A stretch of 55,651 bases of DNA from NCBI GenBank assembly GCA_019873645.1, contig JAIOAX010000031.1, positions 1-55,651 of the forward strand, written 5' to 3'. Numbering within the stretch: the first letter of the stretch is position 1; every line of letters begins with the position of its first letter. Under the pieces are notes generated by a model that saw only the letters and a program-made list of their open reading frames with translations, was not told where the DNA came from and made no database searches. A program made the translations under genes and the position numbers. This document shows positions 17,127 to 25,067 of this stretch, in pieces. The DNA is from Chloroflexota bacterium. Its GTDB lineage: Bacteria > Chloroflexota > Anaerolineae > B4-G1 > SLSP01.

Positions 17127-17154
17127 TTGACATTCCCCCGTTCACTTCTACAAT
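17127..17154 (+). promoter_or_regulatory. Strong promoter for the GNAT gene, probably leaderless
   Basis: TTGACA (17127-17132), 16-bp spacer, TACAAT (17149-17154). The -10 ends 7 bases before the ATG at 17162. An in-frame ATG at 17153 lies inside the -10 and so cannot be the start. Confidence 0.7.
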
Positions 17155-17161
17155 GCGAGCC

Positions 17162-18118
17162 ATGATCACCATCCGCCCCGCAACCCTGGCCGACGCCGCC
17201 GCGATTAGCGCCGTCCACTGTAGTACGGTAGACGTATGGCGCGACCCTTACACACGCCAGCCGACGGACGTGACGGCTCTCAATCTCTTCGGACGCTGGT
17301 ACAACGGCGGCCCGTGGATGAGCGTCGAGACCTGCGCCGTGCACCTCAACGCGCTGCTTTTGCGGCGCCACGTGGCGCTTGTGGCTGAGGTGGATGGGCA
17401 CGTCGTCGGCGAGGCGGAGTTTTATATCAACCGCGAGCCGGCGCCTTTTGGCCCACATCTGCATGTGTCCATCCTCTATGTGCACAGAGAATGGCAACAT
17501 CAGGGCGTTGGACGTGCGCTCATCGAAGCCGGCATTGATTATGCCCGCGCGCAGCAGCTTGCGGCGCTGACCACGCAACCGGAATCCGAAGCCGTCGGGT
17601 TCTATCAGGGCATTGGGTTTCAGCCATGGATGCGCATGCTGGAAATGCAGGCGACCGCCGGCGGCGACATACCTGGGAATCTTGAACTGCTGCCGTGCGA
17701 TGCCGGCCCGCCGACGCATCTGGCGCTGCGCCTGGGACGGTATCAATGCGGCATGCGGGGGTGGGAGGTGCTCTGGCTTTCCCTGGCGATCCCGGAGCTG
17801 CAGGCCCTGCGGCGCAGTGTATGGCGCGGGGAACTCAACGGTACGCCGGTGATGTTGGGACTGCACGAGCAGTTCCGCGATCCCACCCAGGCCGATGGGT
17901 ATGCCTGGCTGCCGCCATCCGCGCCATTGTCGCCCGCTGTCGCCGCTCTGCGCGGTCTGGCTGCGCGCGCGGGCTACAGCGCCGTAGACTTGCTGCTGCC
18001 CCAAGACGCCCTCTCCGAACTCCAAACCCGCTTCAAACTGGACTATCAAACCACCGTCACGCTTTGGAAAATAGATCTTGCTACGGCAAACCAAACGTTC
18101 CAACTTTCCAACGTTTGA
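17162..18118 (+). CDS. GNAT-family N-acetyltransferase
   Basis: 318 residues from the ATG at 17162. The N-terminal GNAT domain (about 1-160) has MITIRPATLADAAAISAVH, acetyl-CoA-binding HREWQHQGVGRALIEAGI and the C-terminal strand EAVGFYQGIGFQP. The second half (about 165-305) has no domain I can name; it may be a degenerate second acetyltransferase fold. Substrate unknown. The last eight residues (QTFQLSNV) and the TGA stop are encoded by an 8-bp AACGTTCC-type array, so the native C-terminus has probably been replaced or extended. Confidence 0.83.
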   Translation: MITIRPATLADAAAISAVHCSTVDVWRDPYTRQPTDVTALNLFGRWYNGGPWMSVETCAVHLNALLLRRHVALVAEVDGHVVGEAEFYINREPAPFGPHLHVSILYVHREWQHQGVGRALIEAGIDYARAQQLAALTTQPESEAVGFYQGIGFQPWMRMLEMQATAGGDIPGNLELLPCDAGPPTHLALRLGRYQCGMRGWEVLWLSLAIPELQALRRSVWRGELNGTPVMLGLHEQFRDPTQADGYAWLPPSAPLSPAVAALRGLAARAGYSAVDLLLPQDALSELQTRFKLDYQTTVTLWKIDLATANQTFQLSNV

Positions 18119-18130
18119 ACGTTCCAACGA
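18093..18130. repeat. Octamer AACGTTCC array at the 3' end of the GNAT gene
   Basis: AACGTTCC, AACTTTCC, AACGTTTG, AACGTTCC and AACGACTT with 8-bp period. The GTTTGA within it provides the stop codon of the acetyltransferase. It is one of six such loci. Confidence 0.85.
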
Positions 18131-18149
18131 CTTTTCCAGGGAGGTGATC

Positions 18150-20039
18150 ATGCGACCGAGACCATGCTTCATCAGTCTGGCGTTGCTTACCATTCTGGGC
18201 TTGTCTTATGGCTACGCCGCGCCGGTTAGCGCTTCCCCCGCCGAACCGCCGCTGCCGACCTTCGCGCCTCGCTCTGCGACAACCACCCCGCTTAACGCGG
18301 CCATCTTCTACACCACGACCATCACCATCCCCACCTATCCCTACGCCAGTTACCTGTATAACGCCTACAATGCTACCTACAATATGACCTATCCGGTGTT
18401 GAATTGGAACACGTACCTGGCCTCCAATCCCACGCCGACGCCCAAAGACTATGAGCTACTGATGATGGAGAACGACTATCTCCGCATCACGGTTTTGCCG
18501 GCGTTGGGTGGACGGGTATATCAGCTCATTGACAAGGCGACCGGACAGAATCATCTCTACCAGAACCCCGTCATCAAGCCGACAGGCTGGGGGCCACCGG
18601 AGCAAGGCTGGTGGCTGGCGGCCGGCGGCATCGAGTGGTGCCTGCCGGTAGACGAGCACGGTTACGAGTCGGGCGTCCCCTGGGATTGGTCGGCAATCAT
18701 CTCCAGCGCCGGGGTGACGATAACCGTGAGCGATAGCGACGCGACGGATCGGTTGCGCGCGCGCATTGATCTCTTTCTGCCGGCGCAGCGCGCTTACCTG
18801 CTGATCCGACCGCGTATCGAGAACCCCACCGCTTCCCCCATTGACTACAAATTCTGGCTCAACGCCGCCCTGGCGCCCGGCGATGCCAACAAACCGGCGG
18901 CCGGGCTGGAGTTCATCTTCAACGCCGCCGAGATGGCCGTCCATTCCACCGGCGACGCGCGCCTGCCCGGCGTCTGGCCCACCGTCCCCACCGCGCCGGA
19001 TTATCGCTTCACCTGGCCGGTCTACAACGGCGTGAACTATGCGCGTCTGGGCAACTGGCGCGAGTGGCTCGGCTTCTTCGAGTATCCGCAGGCGGCGGCC
19101 GACTTTGTGGGTCTCTACAACCACGAGAATCAGGCCGGCGTCGCGCGCGTCTTCCCCGCCGCCGTGGCGCGGGGGACGAAAGGCTTTGCCTACGGCTGGG
19201 CCGCGCCCCTGGATTGGCATGGCTGGACAGACGTGGAGTCCGGCGGTGTCGAGATTCACGGCGGCGTCGCGCCCACCTTTTGGGACACGGCCCACCTTGA
19301 CGCCGGCGCAACGCTTTCCTGGACGGAGGTATGGTATCCGGTGAATAACATTGGTGGGATCGCGGCGGCTACACGGGAGGCGGCCCTGCATGTCGCTAAA
19401 ACGAACGGCGACCTCGCCCTCGCTTTGCATACCACCGCGCCGCGCGTGGAAGGCAGCGGCCGGCTCAATGTATGGGACCGCAGCACATGTCAGGAGTTGC
19501 TGAATGAATCCATGCCGGTGTTCACGCCTTCCGCGCCCTACACAACAACGGTCCCGGTGGGCGCACGGCCTCTTGAACAACTTGCCGTCGCATACGTAAG
19601 CACACCGGGGGATGTGCTGGCTGCCTTTGGCCCCACGACTTGCCTGAACGCAAAGCCACGCTTGGCGCTGGAGACAACGCGCCGCACGCTGCTGGCGGAA
19701 GTCGGTGCGCCACAGGTGCTGACAACCTCGGTGCGCATTGACAACGCCGGCTACGACGCGCTCACGTGGACGGCAGCCGTCGCGCCCGGCGGAACATTGA
19801 CGCCCACTCTTCCGGTCACGTCCGGCGCGCAGGGGGAACGGCTGTGGATTGTTGTGGATTCAAGCGGTTACGCGACCGGTAGCTACACCGGCACGCTCAC
19901 GATCACGGCGACGCCGCCCGACACCCTGGACTCTCCGCAGCAGATTACCGTGGTATTACGGATTGTCTCGGAACTGAAGCGCGTCTACCTTCCTTGCGTC
20001 CTGCGGAATTATACGTCGCAGACGATCATTTTACCTTAA
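18150..20039 (+). CDS. Secreted DUF5107 (galactose-mutarotase-like) protein
   Basis: 629 residues from the ATG at 18150, set by GGGAGGTG; the frame opens earlier only by reading through the octamer array. A signal peptide (MRPRPCFISLALLTILGLSY...) is followed by a region with ENDYLRITVLPALGGRVYQL and WWLAAGGIEWCLPV, the beta-sandwich DUF5107 fold related to sugar mutarotases. A C-terminal beta-rich domain (about 500-600) resembles an Ig/BACON repeat. The protein ends with KRVYLPCVLRNYTSQ plus a short tail, like the YLPLVLR-type endings common on secreted Chloroflexota proteins. Role probably carbohydrate binding or processing at the cell surface; activity unproven. Confidence 0.85.
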   Translation: MRPRPCFISLALLTILGLSYGYAAPVSASPAEPPLPTFAPRSATTTPLNAAIFYTTTITIPTYPYASYLYNAYNATYNMTYPVLNWNTYLASNPTPTPKDYELLMMENDYLRITVLPALGGRVYQLIDKATGQNHLYQNPVIKPTGWGPPEQGWWLAAGGIEWCLPVDEHGYESGVPWDWSAIISSAGVTITVSDSDATDRLRARIDLFLPAQRAYLLIRPRIENPTASPIDYKFWLNAALAPGDANKPAAGLEFIFNAAEMAVHSTGDARLPGVWPTVPTAPDYRFTWPVYNGVNYARLGNWREWLGFFEYPQAAADFVGLYNHENQAGVARVFPAAVARGTKGFAYGWAAPLDWHGWTDVESGGVEIHGGVAPTFWDTAHLDAGATLSWTEVWYPVNNIGGIAAATREAALHVAKTNGDLALALHTTAPRVEGSGRLNVWDRSTCQELLNESMPVFTPSAPYTTTVPVGARPLEQLAVAYVSTPGDVLAAFGPTTCLNAKPRLALETTRRTLLAEVGAPQVLTTSVRIDNAGYDALTWTAAVAPGGTLTPTLPVTSGAQGERLWIVVDSSGYATGSYTGTLTITATPPDTLDSPQQITVVLRIVSELKRVYLPCVLRNYTSQTIILP

Positions 20040-20070
20040 GGATAACCGTTTGCGCAAACAGGCCGATTTA

Positions 20071-20137
20071 CCACAGAGAGCACGGAGAACCTAAAGAATT
20101 TCTTATTTTTTCTCTGTGTCCTCTGGGTTCTCTGTGG
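20071..20137. terminator. Bidirectional hairpin between convergent genes (CACAGAG repeat, copy 2)
   Basis: CCACAGAGAGCACGGAGAA can pair, with mismatches, with TTCTCTGTGTCCTCTG and TTCTCTGTGG across a T-rich loop. It resembles the hairpin at 4424-4469 and again separates convergent genes (DUF5107 and ubiX). Confidence 0.6.
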
Positions 20138-20155
20138 CTTAAAATGCGCGTCTGG

Positions 20156-20713
20156 TCACATTCCCCAGGGGACAAAGAGGTCGTTGGCGATCCCCAGGCG
20201 CGCCAGCATCCGGCCAACCGTGCGTTCGACGGCTTCTTCAAGCGTGGCCGGATGGTCATAGAAGGCCGGCACCGGGGGGAAAATAATCGCGCCGTTTTCG
20301 GCGGCCTGCACCATCAAACGCAGATGCCCCAGGTGCAGCGGCGTCTCGCGGACGGCAAGGAGCAGCGGCCGGCCCTCCTTCAGGGTCACGTCGGCGGCGC
20401 GCACGAGCAGGTTGTCGGCGTGGCTATGGGCGATGGCGGAGAGTGTCTTGATCGAGCACGGCACCACGAGCATCCCCTGGGTAACGAAGGAGCCGCTGGC
20501 AATCGGCGCGCCGCAGTCCTGCACGTCGTACACATACGTAGCAAGCGACCGCAGCGCCCCCATCTCCATATCCAACTCCTGGCGCAGCGTCGTCATCCCG
20601 GCCGGCGTAACCACCAGATGCGTCTCCACGCCGAGGCTCTGCAACGCGACGAGCGCGCGCACACCATAGATCGCGCCGCTCGCGCCGGTTATCCCAATGC
20701 TGATGCGGATCAT
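20156..20713 (-). CDS. ubiX: Flavin prenyltransferase UbiX-like
   Basis: 185 residues. UbiX attaches a dimethylallyl group to FMN to make prenylated FMN for UbiD-type decarboxylases. Family marks: GITGASGAIYGVRAL at the N-terminus, GSFVTQGMLVVPCSIKTLSAIAH, and VRETPLHLGHLRLM. No ubiD gene is in the window. The ATG at 20713 lacks a Shine-Dalgarno sequence; a promoter ending nine bases upstream suggests a leaderless or nearly leaderless mRNA. Confidence 0.93.
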   Translation of the reverse strand: MIRISIGITGASGAIYGVRALVALQSLGVETHLVVTPAGMTTLRQELDMEMGALRSLATYVYDVQDCGAPIASGSFVTQGMLVVPCSIKTLSAIAHSHADNLLVRAADVTLKEGRPLLLAVRETPLHLGHLRLMVQAAENGAIIFPPVPAFYDHPATLEEAVERTVGRMLARLGIANDLFVPWGM

Positions 20714-20722
20714 ATAATTGCG

Positions 20723-20750
20723 AGTATAATGGGAGTCAAGAGAATCGCAA
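20723..20750 (-). promoter_or_regulatory. Promoter for ubiX
   Basis: On the minus strand TTGCGA (20750-20745), 16-bp spacer, TATACT (20728-20723), nine bases before the ubiX ATG. On the opposite strand the same DNA contains TATAAT (20725-20730), which may serve the divergent DUF1963 gene. Confidence 0.5.
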
Positions 20751-20784
20751 ACATAGCCGAAATGACTTTCAGGAGGGAATGTTC

Positions 20785-21606
20785 ATGCTTCCAAAAACCC
20801 ATGCGCATCTGCGATTGCCGCCTTTACATCCGGCTCTTATCCCTTACCGTACTGCCCTGGAGAACATTGCCAAACCGGCGTGGTTGCTTCGTTGTCACCC
20901 GACCGCGGAGGCTTCTCCGTTTCAAACCCATGTCGGGGGGCTTACTCCTTTTGTGCCGGTTGTGGATGGCTGGCCGGTGTGTAAAAAGTGTCAGCGTCCT
21001 TTGTCGTTCATCTGGCAGGTTGACTTTGCGGATTTTCAAGGGGTTGGGACCTATGCCCGTCAGGGTCTCTTCCAGTTCTTCTATTGTTGGGAATGTGCTC
21101 CCATCCCCCCCGACGACAAATTCGGCTATGTCTGTCGCTGGTATCCAAATTTCAGCCCCCAACCGGCGGAATATGTGGCGCTGCTGCCGACTCCTCCGCA
21201 ACTGGTTGAAAGTGAATGGAAAGTTGGCCCCTTTAGCGTCGAAGTCATCCCCTTCCTGAGCGTTCCCGGCAAGTTCGCAGTCGAAAACCCGATTCCTGAA
21301 GCGATTCAAAAGCAGATGGTGCCCCGCGAGGGCCGTCCTCTGTGGGCCATCTACACCGCCACCGCGGGTCTACACCTGGAAGATGAGCGGATCAGTCGTG
21401 TCGGTGGTTATGCGCCCTGGATTCAATACCCTGCTCCCCCTAAGTGCCCGGTGTGCAAGAAACCGGCCGAGTTTGTGGCCGCCATCGGCAGCGATGACAC
21501 CGGGTTGATCTGGAGGGATTCGGGCTACTGGTACTTCTTCGCCTGTCGGGCGACGGCCCGGTGTCCCGGCCTGGCTAAACCGCTGATGGTGACGCAATGC
21601 TATTGA
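20785..21606 (+). CDS. DUF1963 (YwqG-like) protein with Cys pairs
   Basis: 273 residues from the second ATG (20785), which has AGGAGGGA at proper spacing; the ATG at 20779 is too close. GGLTPFVPVVDGWPVCKKCQRPLSFIWQVDF is split here into its parts: GGLTPFVP, WPVC and CQRPLSFIWQVD, the typical DUF1963 opening. CKKC, CWEC and CPVCKK look like zinc-binding knuckles. The family is cytoplasmic, widespread and of unknown function. It is transcribed divergently from ubiX. Confidence 0.75.
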   Translation: MLPKTHAHLRLPPLHPALIPYRTALENIAKPAWLLRCHPTAEASPFQTHVGGLTPFVPVVDGWPVCKKCQRPLSFIWQVDFADFQGVGTYARQGLFQFFYCWECAPIPPDDKFGYVCRWYPNFSPQPAEYVALLPTPPQLVESEWKVGPFSVEVIPFLSVPGKFAVENPIPEAIQKQMVPREGRPLWAIYTATAGLHLEDERISRVGGYAPWIQYPAPPKCPVCKKPAEFVAAIGSDDTGLIWRDSGYWYFFACRATARCPGLAKPLMVTQCY

Positions 21607-21666
21607 TGGAGACGCTGCCACCACGCAGGGAGTGCGGGAGCATTTCAACTTGGAGCAAACCCTCCA

Positions 21667-21694
21667 TTGTAATCCCGTGCAAGTATGTTAAAAT
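21667..21694 (+). promoter_or_regulatory. Promoter for parB
   Basis: TTGTAA (21667-21672), 16-bp spacer, TAAAAT (21689-21694). A start near 21701 leaves a leader of about 36 nt with GGGGAAGG before the ATG at 21737. Confidence 0.55.
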
Positions 21695-21736
21695 AGTTAT
21701 TTCGTAGATTTGAATGAGGTCGGGGAAGGCAAATTG

Positions 21737-22576
21737 ATGACCAGACGAGGCTTGGGACGCGGATTGGAGGGGTTGATCCCTGTAGATGAAGAACGTCCCG
21801 GCGGCCTGCAAGAAGTGCCGCTGGAGGCGATTACGCCCAATCCACACCAACCGCGCATGCCGATTCAAGAGCATGACCTTCAGGAGCTGGCGGATTCCAT
21901 CCGTGAGCATGGTATTATCCAGCCGTTGATCGTCACTCATACTACGGGTGGACGCTACCAGCTTGTCGCCGGCGAGCGTCGCTGGCGCGCGGCGCGGCTG
22001 GCCGGCCTGCTAACCGTTCCTGTTGTGGTAAAGGATGTCGCGCCCCAGCAAATGCTGGAGCTGGCACTTGTGGAAAACGTGCAGCGCGCCGATCTCAACC
22101 CGATCGAGGAAGCATTGGCCTACAAGCATCTGGTTGAGGAATTTGGGCTTTCTCAAGGTGAAGTGGCACAGCGAGTGGGCAAAAGCCGTCCCGCAGTCGC
22201 CAATACCATGCGCCTGTTGCTGGCCTCCATGGCGGTGCAAGAAGCGTTGATGGATGGGACGATCAGCGAAGGCCATGCGCGCGCCCTGTTGGGCTTGCCG
22301 CGCCAGGAAGATCAGGACGCCGTCTTACAGATGATCCTGCGGCAGGGGCTGAATGTCCGCCAGGTTGAGGCGCTGGTGCAGCAATTTACCCGTCCCCCAA
22401 AGCCCAAAGCCGCGCCTCTGCCTGAAATTCATGCCCTCGAAGAACGCTTCGCGGCGGCGCTAGGGACGCGCGTGCGTCTCAAAGCCGGACGCAAGGGCGG
22501 TCGCCTGACGATCTATTACTATTCCGACGAGGAATTTCAGGCGCTTTATGAACGTTTGACCGGGGAGACGTTGTAG
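21737..22576 (+). CDS. parB: ParB/Spo0J-family chromosome partition protein
   Basis: 279 residues from the ATG at 21737 (GGAAGG upstream). It opens MTRRGLGRGLEGLIP, typical of chromosomal ParB. The CTPase/ParB domain (about 28-120) has NPHQPR, GERRWRAARLAG and ENVQRADLNPIEEA; the HTH (SQGEVAQRVGKSRPAVANTM) follows, then a C-terminal dimerisation domain. It loads as a CTP-dependent clamp at parS sites to recruit SMC and ParA. Neither parA nor a parS-like 16-mer was found in the window. A heptamer array follows immediately after the stop. Confidence 0.95.
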   Translation: MTRRGLGRGLEGLIPVDEERPGGLQEVPLEAITPNPHQPRMPIQEHDLQELADSIREHGIIQPLIVTHTTGGRYQLVAGERRWRAARLAGLLTVPVVVKDVAPQQMLELALVENVQRADLNPIEEALAYKHLVEEFGLSQGEVAQRVGKSRPAVANTMRLLLASMAVQEALMDGTISEGHARALLGLPRQEDQDAVLQMILRQGLNVRQVEALVQQFTRPPKPKAAPLPEIHALEERFAAALGTRVRLKAGRKGGRLTIYYYSDEEFQALYERLTGETL

Positions 22577-22680
22577 ATTGGAAATTGAGGGATTGGAGAC
22601 TGGAAATTGGGGGATTGAAGATTGAAGATTGAAGATTGGAGATTGAAAATTTGGAGATTGGAGATTGAAGATTGGAGATG
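22574..22680. repeat. Heptamer array, unit GATTGAA/GATTGGA
   Basis: About fifteen units (GATTGGA, AATTGAG, GATTGAA and similar), mostly 7 bp with some of 8. It starts within the parB stop and runs up to and into the start codon of the next gene; its last unit GATTGGAG acts as the only Shine-Dalgarno-like sequence for that gene. Confidence 0.9.
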
Positions 22681-23880
22681 CATAGGACATTTGAAGCAGC
22701 GGCGATTGTGCGGGAGAAAACTGCCCAGGCAGTCCAGATCCTTAAAGAGAACAAAATTGATCTGTGGATCACCTTTGTACGCGAGACGACCCAGGTAAAA
22801 GACCCGATACTTGACTTGCTCCTGGGTTTTGACCTGACCTGGCCTTCGGCATTGATGATTCACAAAAGCGGGGCCACCGTTGCCATCGTCGGCCGGTATG
22901 ATGTCCCCAATGTTGAACGTCTCGGCGCTTACGCGCGTGTGATCGGCTATGATGAATCGTTCCAACAATTTCTCGTTGCCGAGATCGAAAGGCTTAACCC
23001 ACGGCGCACGGCGATTAATTATTCAGAAAGCGATCCCGCCGCAGATGGGCTGACCTACGGCATGTTCCGCCTGCTGTCGCGGGCTTTGGCCGCCACACCT
23101 TATGCCGCGCGTCTGGTATCCGCCGAAGCCGTTATCGCGGCCCTGCGCGGACGCAAAACGGCTACCGAAATCGCCCGCATCAAAGCGGCTGTGGAACGTA
23201 CTGAAGCGGGGATTGCGCAACTCAAGCCGCTCATCCACCCCGGCGTGGGGGATGTGGAAATCGCCGACTTCCTGCACAACTTCCTCAACGAAAATGGCTA
23301 TGGCTCCTCGTGGGAATGGGAATACTGTCCGGTGGTCACCGTGGGCCCCGATTCGGCAGTTGGACATGCCATGCCCGCCGGGCTGCGTGCCAAAGCCGGC
23401 CATCTGGTGCACATTGACTTTGGTATCTCGTGCTACGGATTTGTCTCGGACCTGCAACGGACGTGGTATCTGCGCGAGGCCGGCGAAACCACCGTCCCCG
23501 CAGAAATCCGGCATGCCTGGGACGCCACCACCGCAGCCCTTGAAGCCGGCCGCGCGGCGCTCAAACCCGGCATGCGCGGGTGGGAAGTGGACGCCGTGGC
23601 GCGCCGCACCCTCGTTGAAGCCGGCTACCCCGAGTTCAAGCATGCTTTTGGGCATCACATCGGGCGTACCGCCCACGACGGCGCCACCGTCCTCGGCCCC
23701 AAGTGGGAACGCTACGGCAACTCCATCGAGGGGATGGTGGAAGAAGGCAATGTCTTTGCTATCGAACTAGGGGTCTCCGTGCCGGGGCGCGGTTACATTG
23801 GGCGAGAAGAAAACGTCGTCGTCACCAACAACGGCGCGGAGTATCTGAGCCATTTCCAGGAGCATCTGTGGCTGGTGTAG
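22678..23880 (+). CDS. M24-family (Xaa-Pro peptidase-like) metallopeptidase
   Basis: 400 residues from the ATG at 22678. The N-terminal creatinase-like domain (about 1-155) is followed by a pita-bread catalytic domain. The two-metal ligand set is visible: Asp in HIDFGIS, Asp in VSDLQRTW, His in HAFGHHIGRTAHDG, Glu in AIELGV and Glu in GREENVVV. It probably removes N-terminal residues before proline, in the cytoplasm. A perfect terminator follows. Its ribosome-binding site comes from the heptamer array, so expression may vary with array length. Confidence 0.9.
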   Translation: MHRTFEAAAIVREKTAQAVQILKENKIDLWITFVRETTQVKDPILDLLLGFDLTWPSALMIHKSGATVAIVGRYDVPNVERLGAYARVIGYDESFQQFLVAEIERLNPRRTAINYSESDPAADGLTYGMFRLLSRALAATPYAARLVSAEAVIAALRGRKTATEIARIKAAVERTEAGIAQLKPLIHPGVGDVEIADFLHNFLNENGYGSSWEWEYCPVVTVGPDSAVGHAMPAGLRAKAGHLVHIDFGISCYGFVSDLQRTWYLREAGETTVPAEIRHAWDATTAALEAGRAALKPGMRGWEVDAVARRTLVEAGYPEFKHAFGHHIGRTAHDGATVLGPKWERYGNSIEGMVEEGNVFAIELGVSVPGRGYIGREENVVVTNNGAEYLSHFQEHLWLV

Positions 23881-23894
23881 CGAACACACCGCAG

Positions 23895-23925
23895 AAAAAA
23901 GCCCAGGTTGTTCCTGGGCTTTTTT
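23895..23925. terminator. Bidirectional intrinsic terminator
   Basis: AAAAAAGCCCAGG pairs with CCTGGGCTTTTTT around TTGTT. It is symmetric, so it serves both the M24 peptidase gene and the convergent SufR-like gene ending at 23928. Confidence 0.92.
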
Positions 23926-23927
23926 GT

Positions 23928-24560
23928 TTAACCTGAAGGCGTTGATTCAGGCCACGTGATCTCGTACACACACAGACCGCCGGTGTGCGCCGCCATCTGG
24001 AGACGCTGCGGTTCGCCCCCTGTCAACTGCCGGATGAGAGTTTCATCAATTTGACACGTTTCCACGTGAGTTCGTGCCACGTGATGATAGGGACAACTGC
24101 TGACATAGATAAAATACCGGCCTTCTTTATCCTTATCCCAACGCGCGACAAAACCGTTTTGATTCATCATCGCCAGGGCGCTATCCAGGCGCGCCTCACG
24201 GTCGGCCGGTAAATCCCCCACATCGGCAACCAGGCGTTTGGCAGCCTCCTGAAGAAAAATCCGCTGCTCTTCTGTAGGTACACAGACCCTGAGCGCATCG
24301 AGCAGCGCGCTGGCGAGACCGCTGTAATTGTTGGGGAACAAATCGGCTGCTGTGGAAGTCAAACGGTATACATAACGGGGACGCCCCGGCCGACTGGAAC
24401 GCTGGATTTCCGGCTCGGTGATGTAGCCCTCGGAACGCAGAATCTCCAGATGGTGCCGCACTGTGACACTGGTAAGCCCCAGTTCACGGCTGAGTTCTTG
24501 AACGGTGACCTCGCCATGACGCTTCAGAATCTCAAGGATCTGCTGACGTGTATCCTGCAT
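23928..24560 (-). CDS. SufR-like winged-helix regulator with Cys cluster
   Basis: 210 residues. The N-terminal winged helix (about 1-70: QQILEILKRHGEVTVQELSR, then VTVRHHLEILRSEGY) is ArsR/DeoR-like. The C-terminal half carries C-x12-C-x27-C (CPYHH...ETC...GGLC), which fits the SufR pattern (Cx12Cx13Cx14C) with the third Cys missing, and a His near the last one. SufR binds an Fe-S cluster and represses suf genes. No suf genes are here, so targets are unknown. A promoter with an overlapping dyad upstream suggests self-control. The leader contains the hairpin GGATGAT/ATCATCC. Confidence 0.78.
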   Translation of the reverse strand: MQDTRQQILEILKRHGEVTVQELSRELGLTSVTVRHHLEILRSEGYITEPEIQRSSRPGRPRYVYRLTSTAADLFPNNYSGLASALLDALRVCVPTEEQRIFLQEAAKRLVADVGDLPADREARLDSALAMMNQNGFVARWDKDKEGRYFIYVSSCPYHHVARTHVETCQIDETLIRQLTGGEPQRLQMAAHTGGLCVYEITWPESTPSG

Positions 24561-24651
24561 GGTTATGTTTCTCCGTACATTTTGTATGGTCAGGGTGGAT
24601 GATCCCCATCATCCAATAAAACTATTAAGTAAAAGGATATTTTATAATAAG

Positions 24652-24687
24652 CAACTTGATTGTAACATTATAAGCATGTTTTGTCAA
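24652..24687 (-). promoter_or_regulatory. Promoter of the SufR-like gene with SufR-type dyad on the -10
   Basis: Minus strand: TTGACA (24687-24682), 17-bp spacer, TACAAT (24664-24659). Plus strand: CAAC-N6-GTAA at 24652-24665 overlaps the -10 and differs in two bases from CAAC-N6-GTTG, the operator described for cyanobacterial SufR. Predicted leader is about 90 nt. The operator role is inference. Confidence 0.5.
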
Positions 24688-24858
24688 ATCTATATTTTCT
24701 TTATAAACCGCCGCCCACTCTGCGGGCGCATCTCAACCTTCAGAATCCGTGACAAAGCGTGTATAGTTGTGTTCGTTGTCGGAACCCCCGGCCTCTTACG
24801 TGATCGCCCCTGCACCGCACGCGTGGTCACCCAGGTGCGTTTCAGTTTTAAGGGATGT

Positions 24859-24955
24859 ATTTCAACTTCGGGCCCAACCTTGCCGTGGCCGGTCTCTGAC
24901 CGCGCCACTGCAGGATCAGGCGCTGACAGGCGTGGTCTGGAGACCGACCTGAGCA
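24859..24955. repeat. GGTCTC-dyad intergenic element, copy B
   Basis: 97 bp from ATTTCAACTTCGGGC to GACCTGAGCA, including GTGGCCGGTCTCTGACCGCG and GGTCTGGAGACCG. It is homologous end to end with the reverse complement of copy A and ends 23 bp before the secD -35. The 440-bp gene-free interval 24561-25000 otherwise holds the SufR-like promoter and AT-rich DNA. Confidence 0.8.
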
Positions 24956-24978
24956 TCGCCCAGCGGTCCCCTTCACGT

Positions 24979-25006
24979 TTGACAAATCCCCTTGCCAGAC
25001 TATAAT
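24979..25006 (+). promoter_or_regulatory. Consensus sigma-70 promoter for secDF
   Basis: TTGACA (24979-24984), 16-bp spacer, TATAAT (25001-25006): both hexamers match the consensus exactly. Transcription should start near 25013. Confidence 0.8.
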
Positions 25007-25027
25007 GATTTATCGTTTGCGACACCG

Positions 25028-25054
25028 AAAGGCCGCTCAAGGCCTTTATTTTTT
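25028..25054 (+). terminator. Terminator-like hairpin in the secD leader (possible attenuator)
   Basis: AAAGGCC and GGCCTTT form a 7-bp stem around GCTCAA, followed by A and six T residues. It lies about 15 nt after the predicted transcription start and 3 bases before the secD Shine-Dalgarno (CAGGAG). Confidence 0.65.
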
Positions 25055-25067
25055 GTCAGGAGTGCTT

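Noticed and set aside
21600..22700. parS site near parB
   Set aside because: No sequence close to the 16-bp TGTTTCACGTGAAACA palindrome was found here or elsewhere in the window.
24561..25000. A structural RNA such as SRP RNA, tmRNA or 6S RNA in the long gap before secD
   Set aside because: None of the conserved cores is visible; the gap is explained by the SufR-like promoter, the GGTCTC element and the secD promoter.
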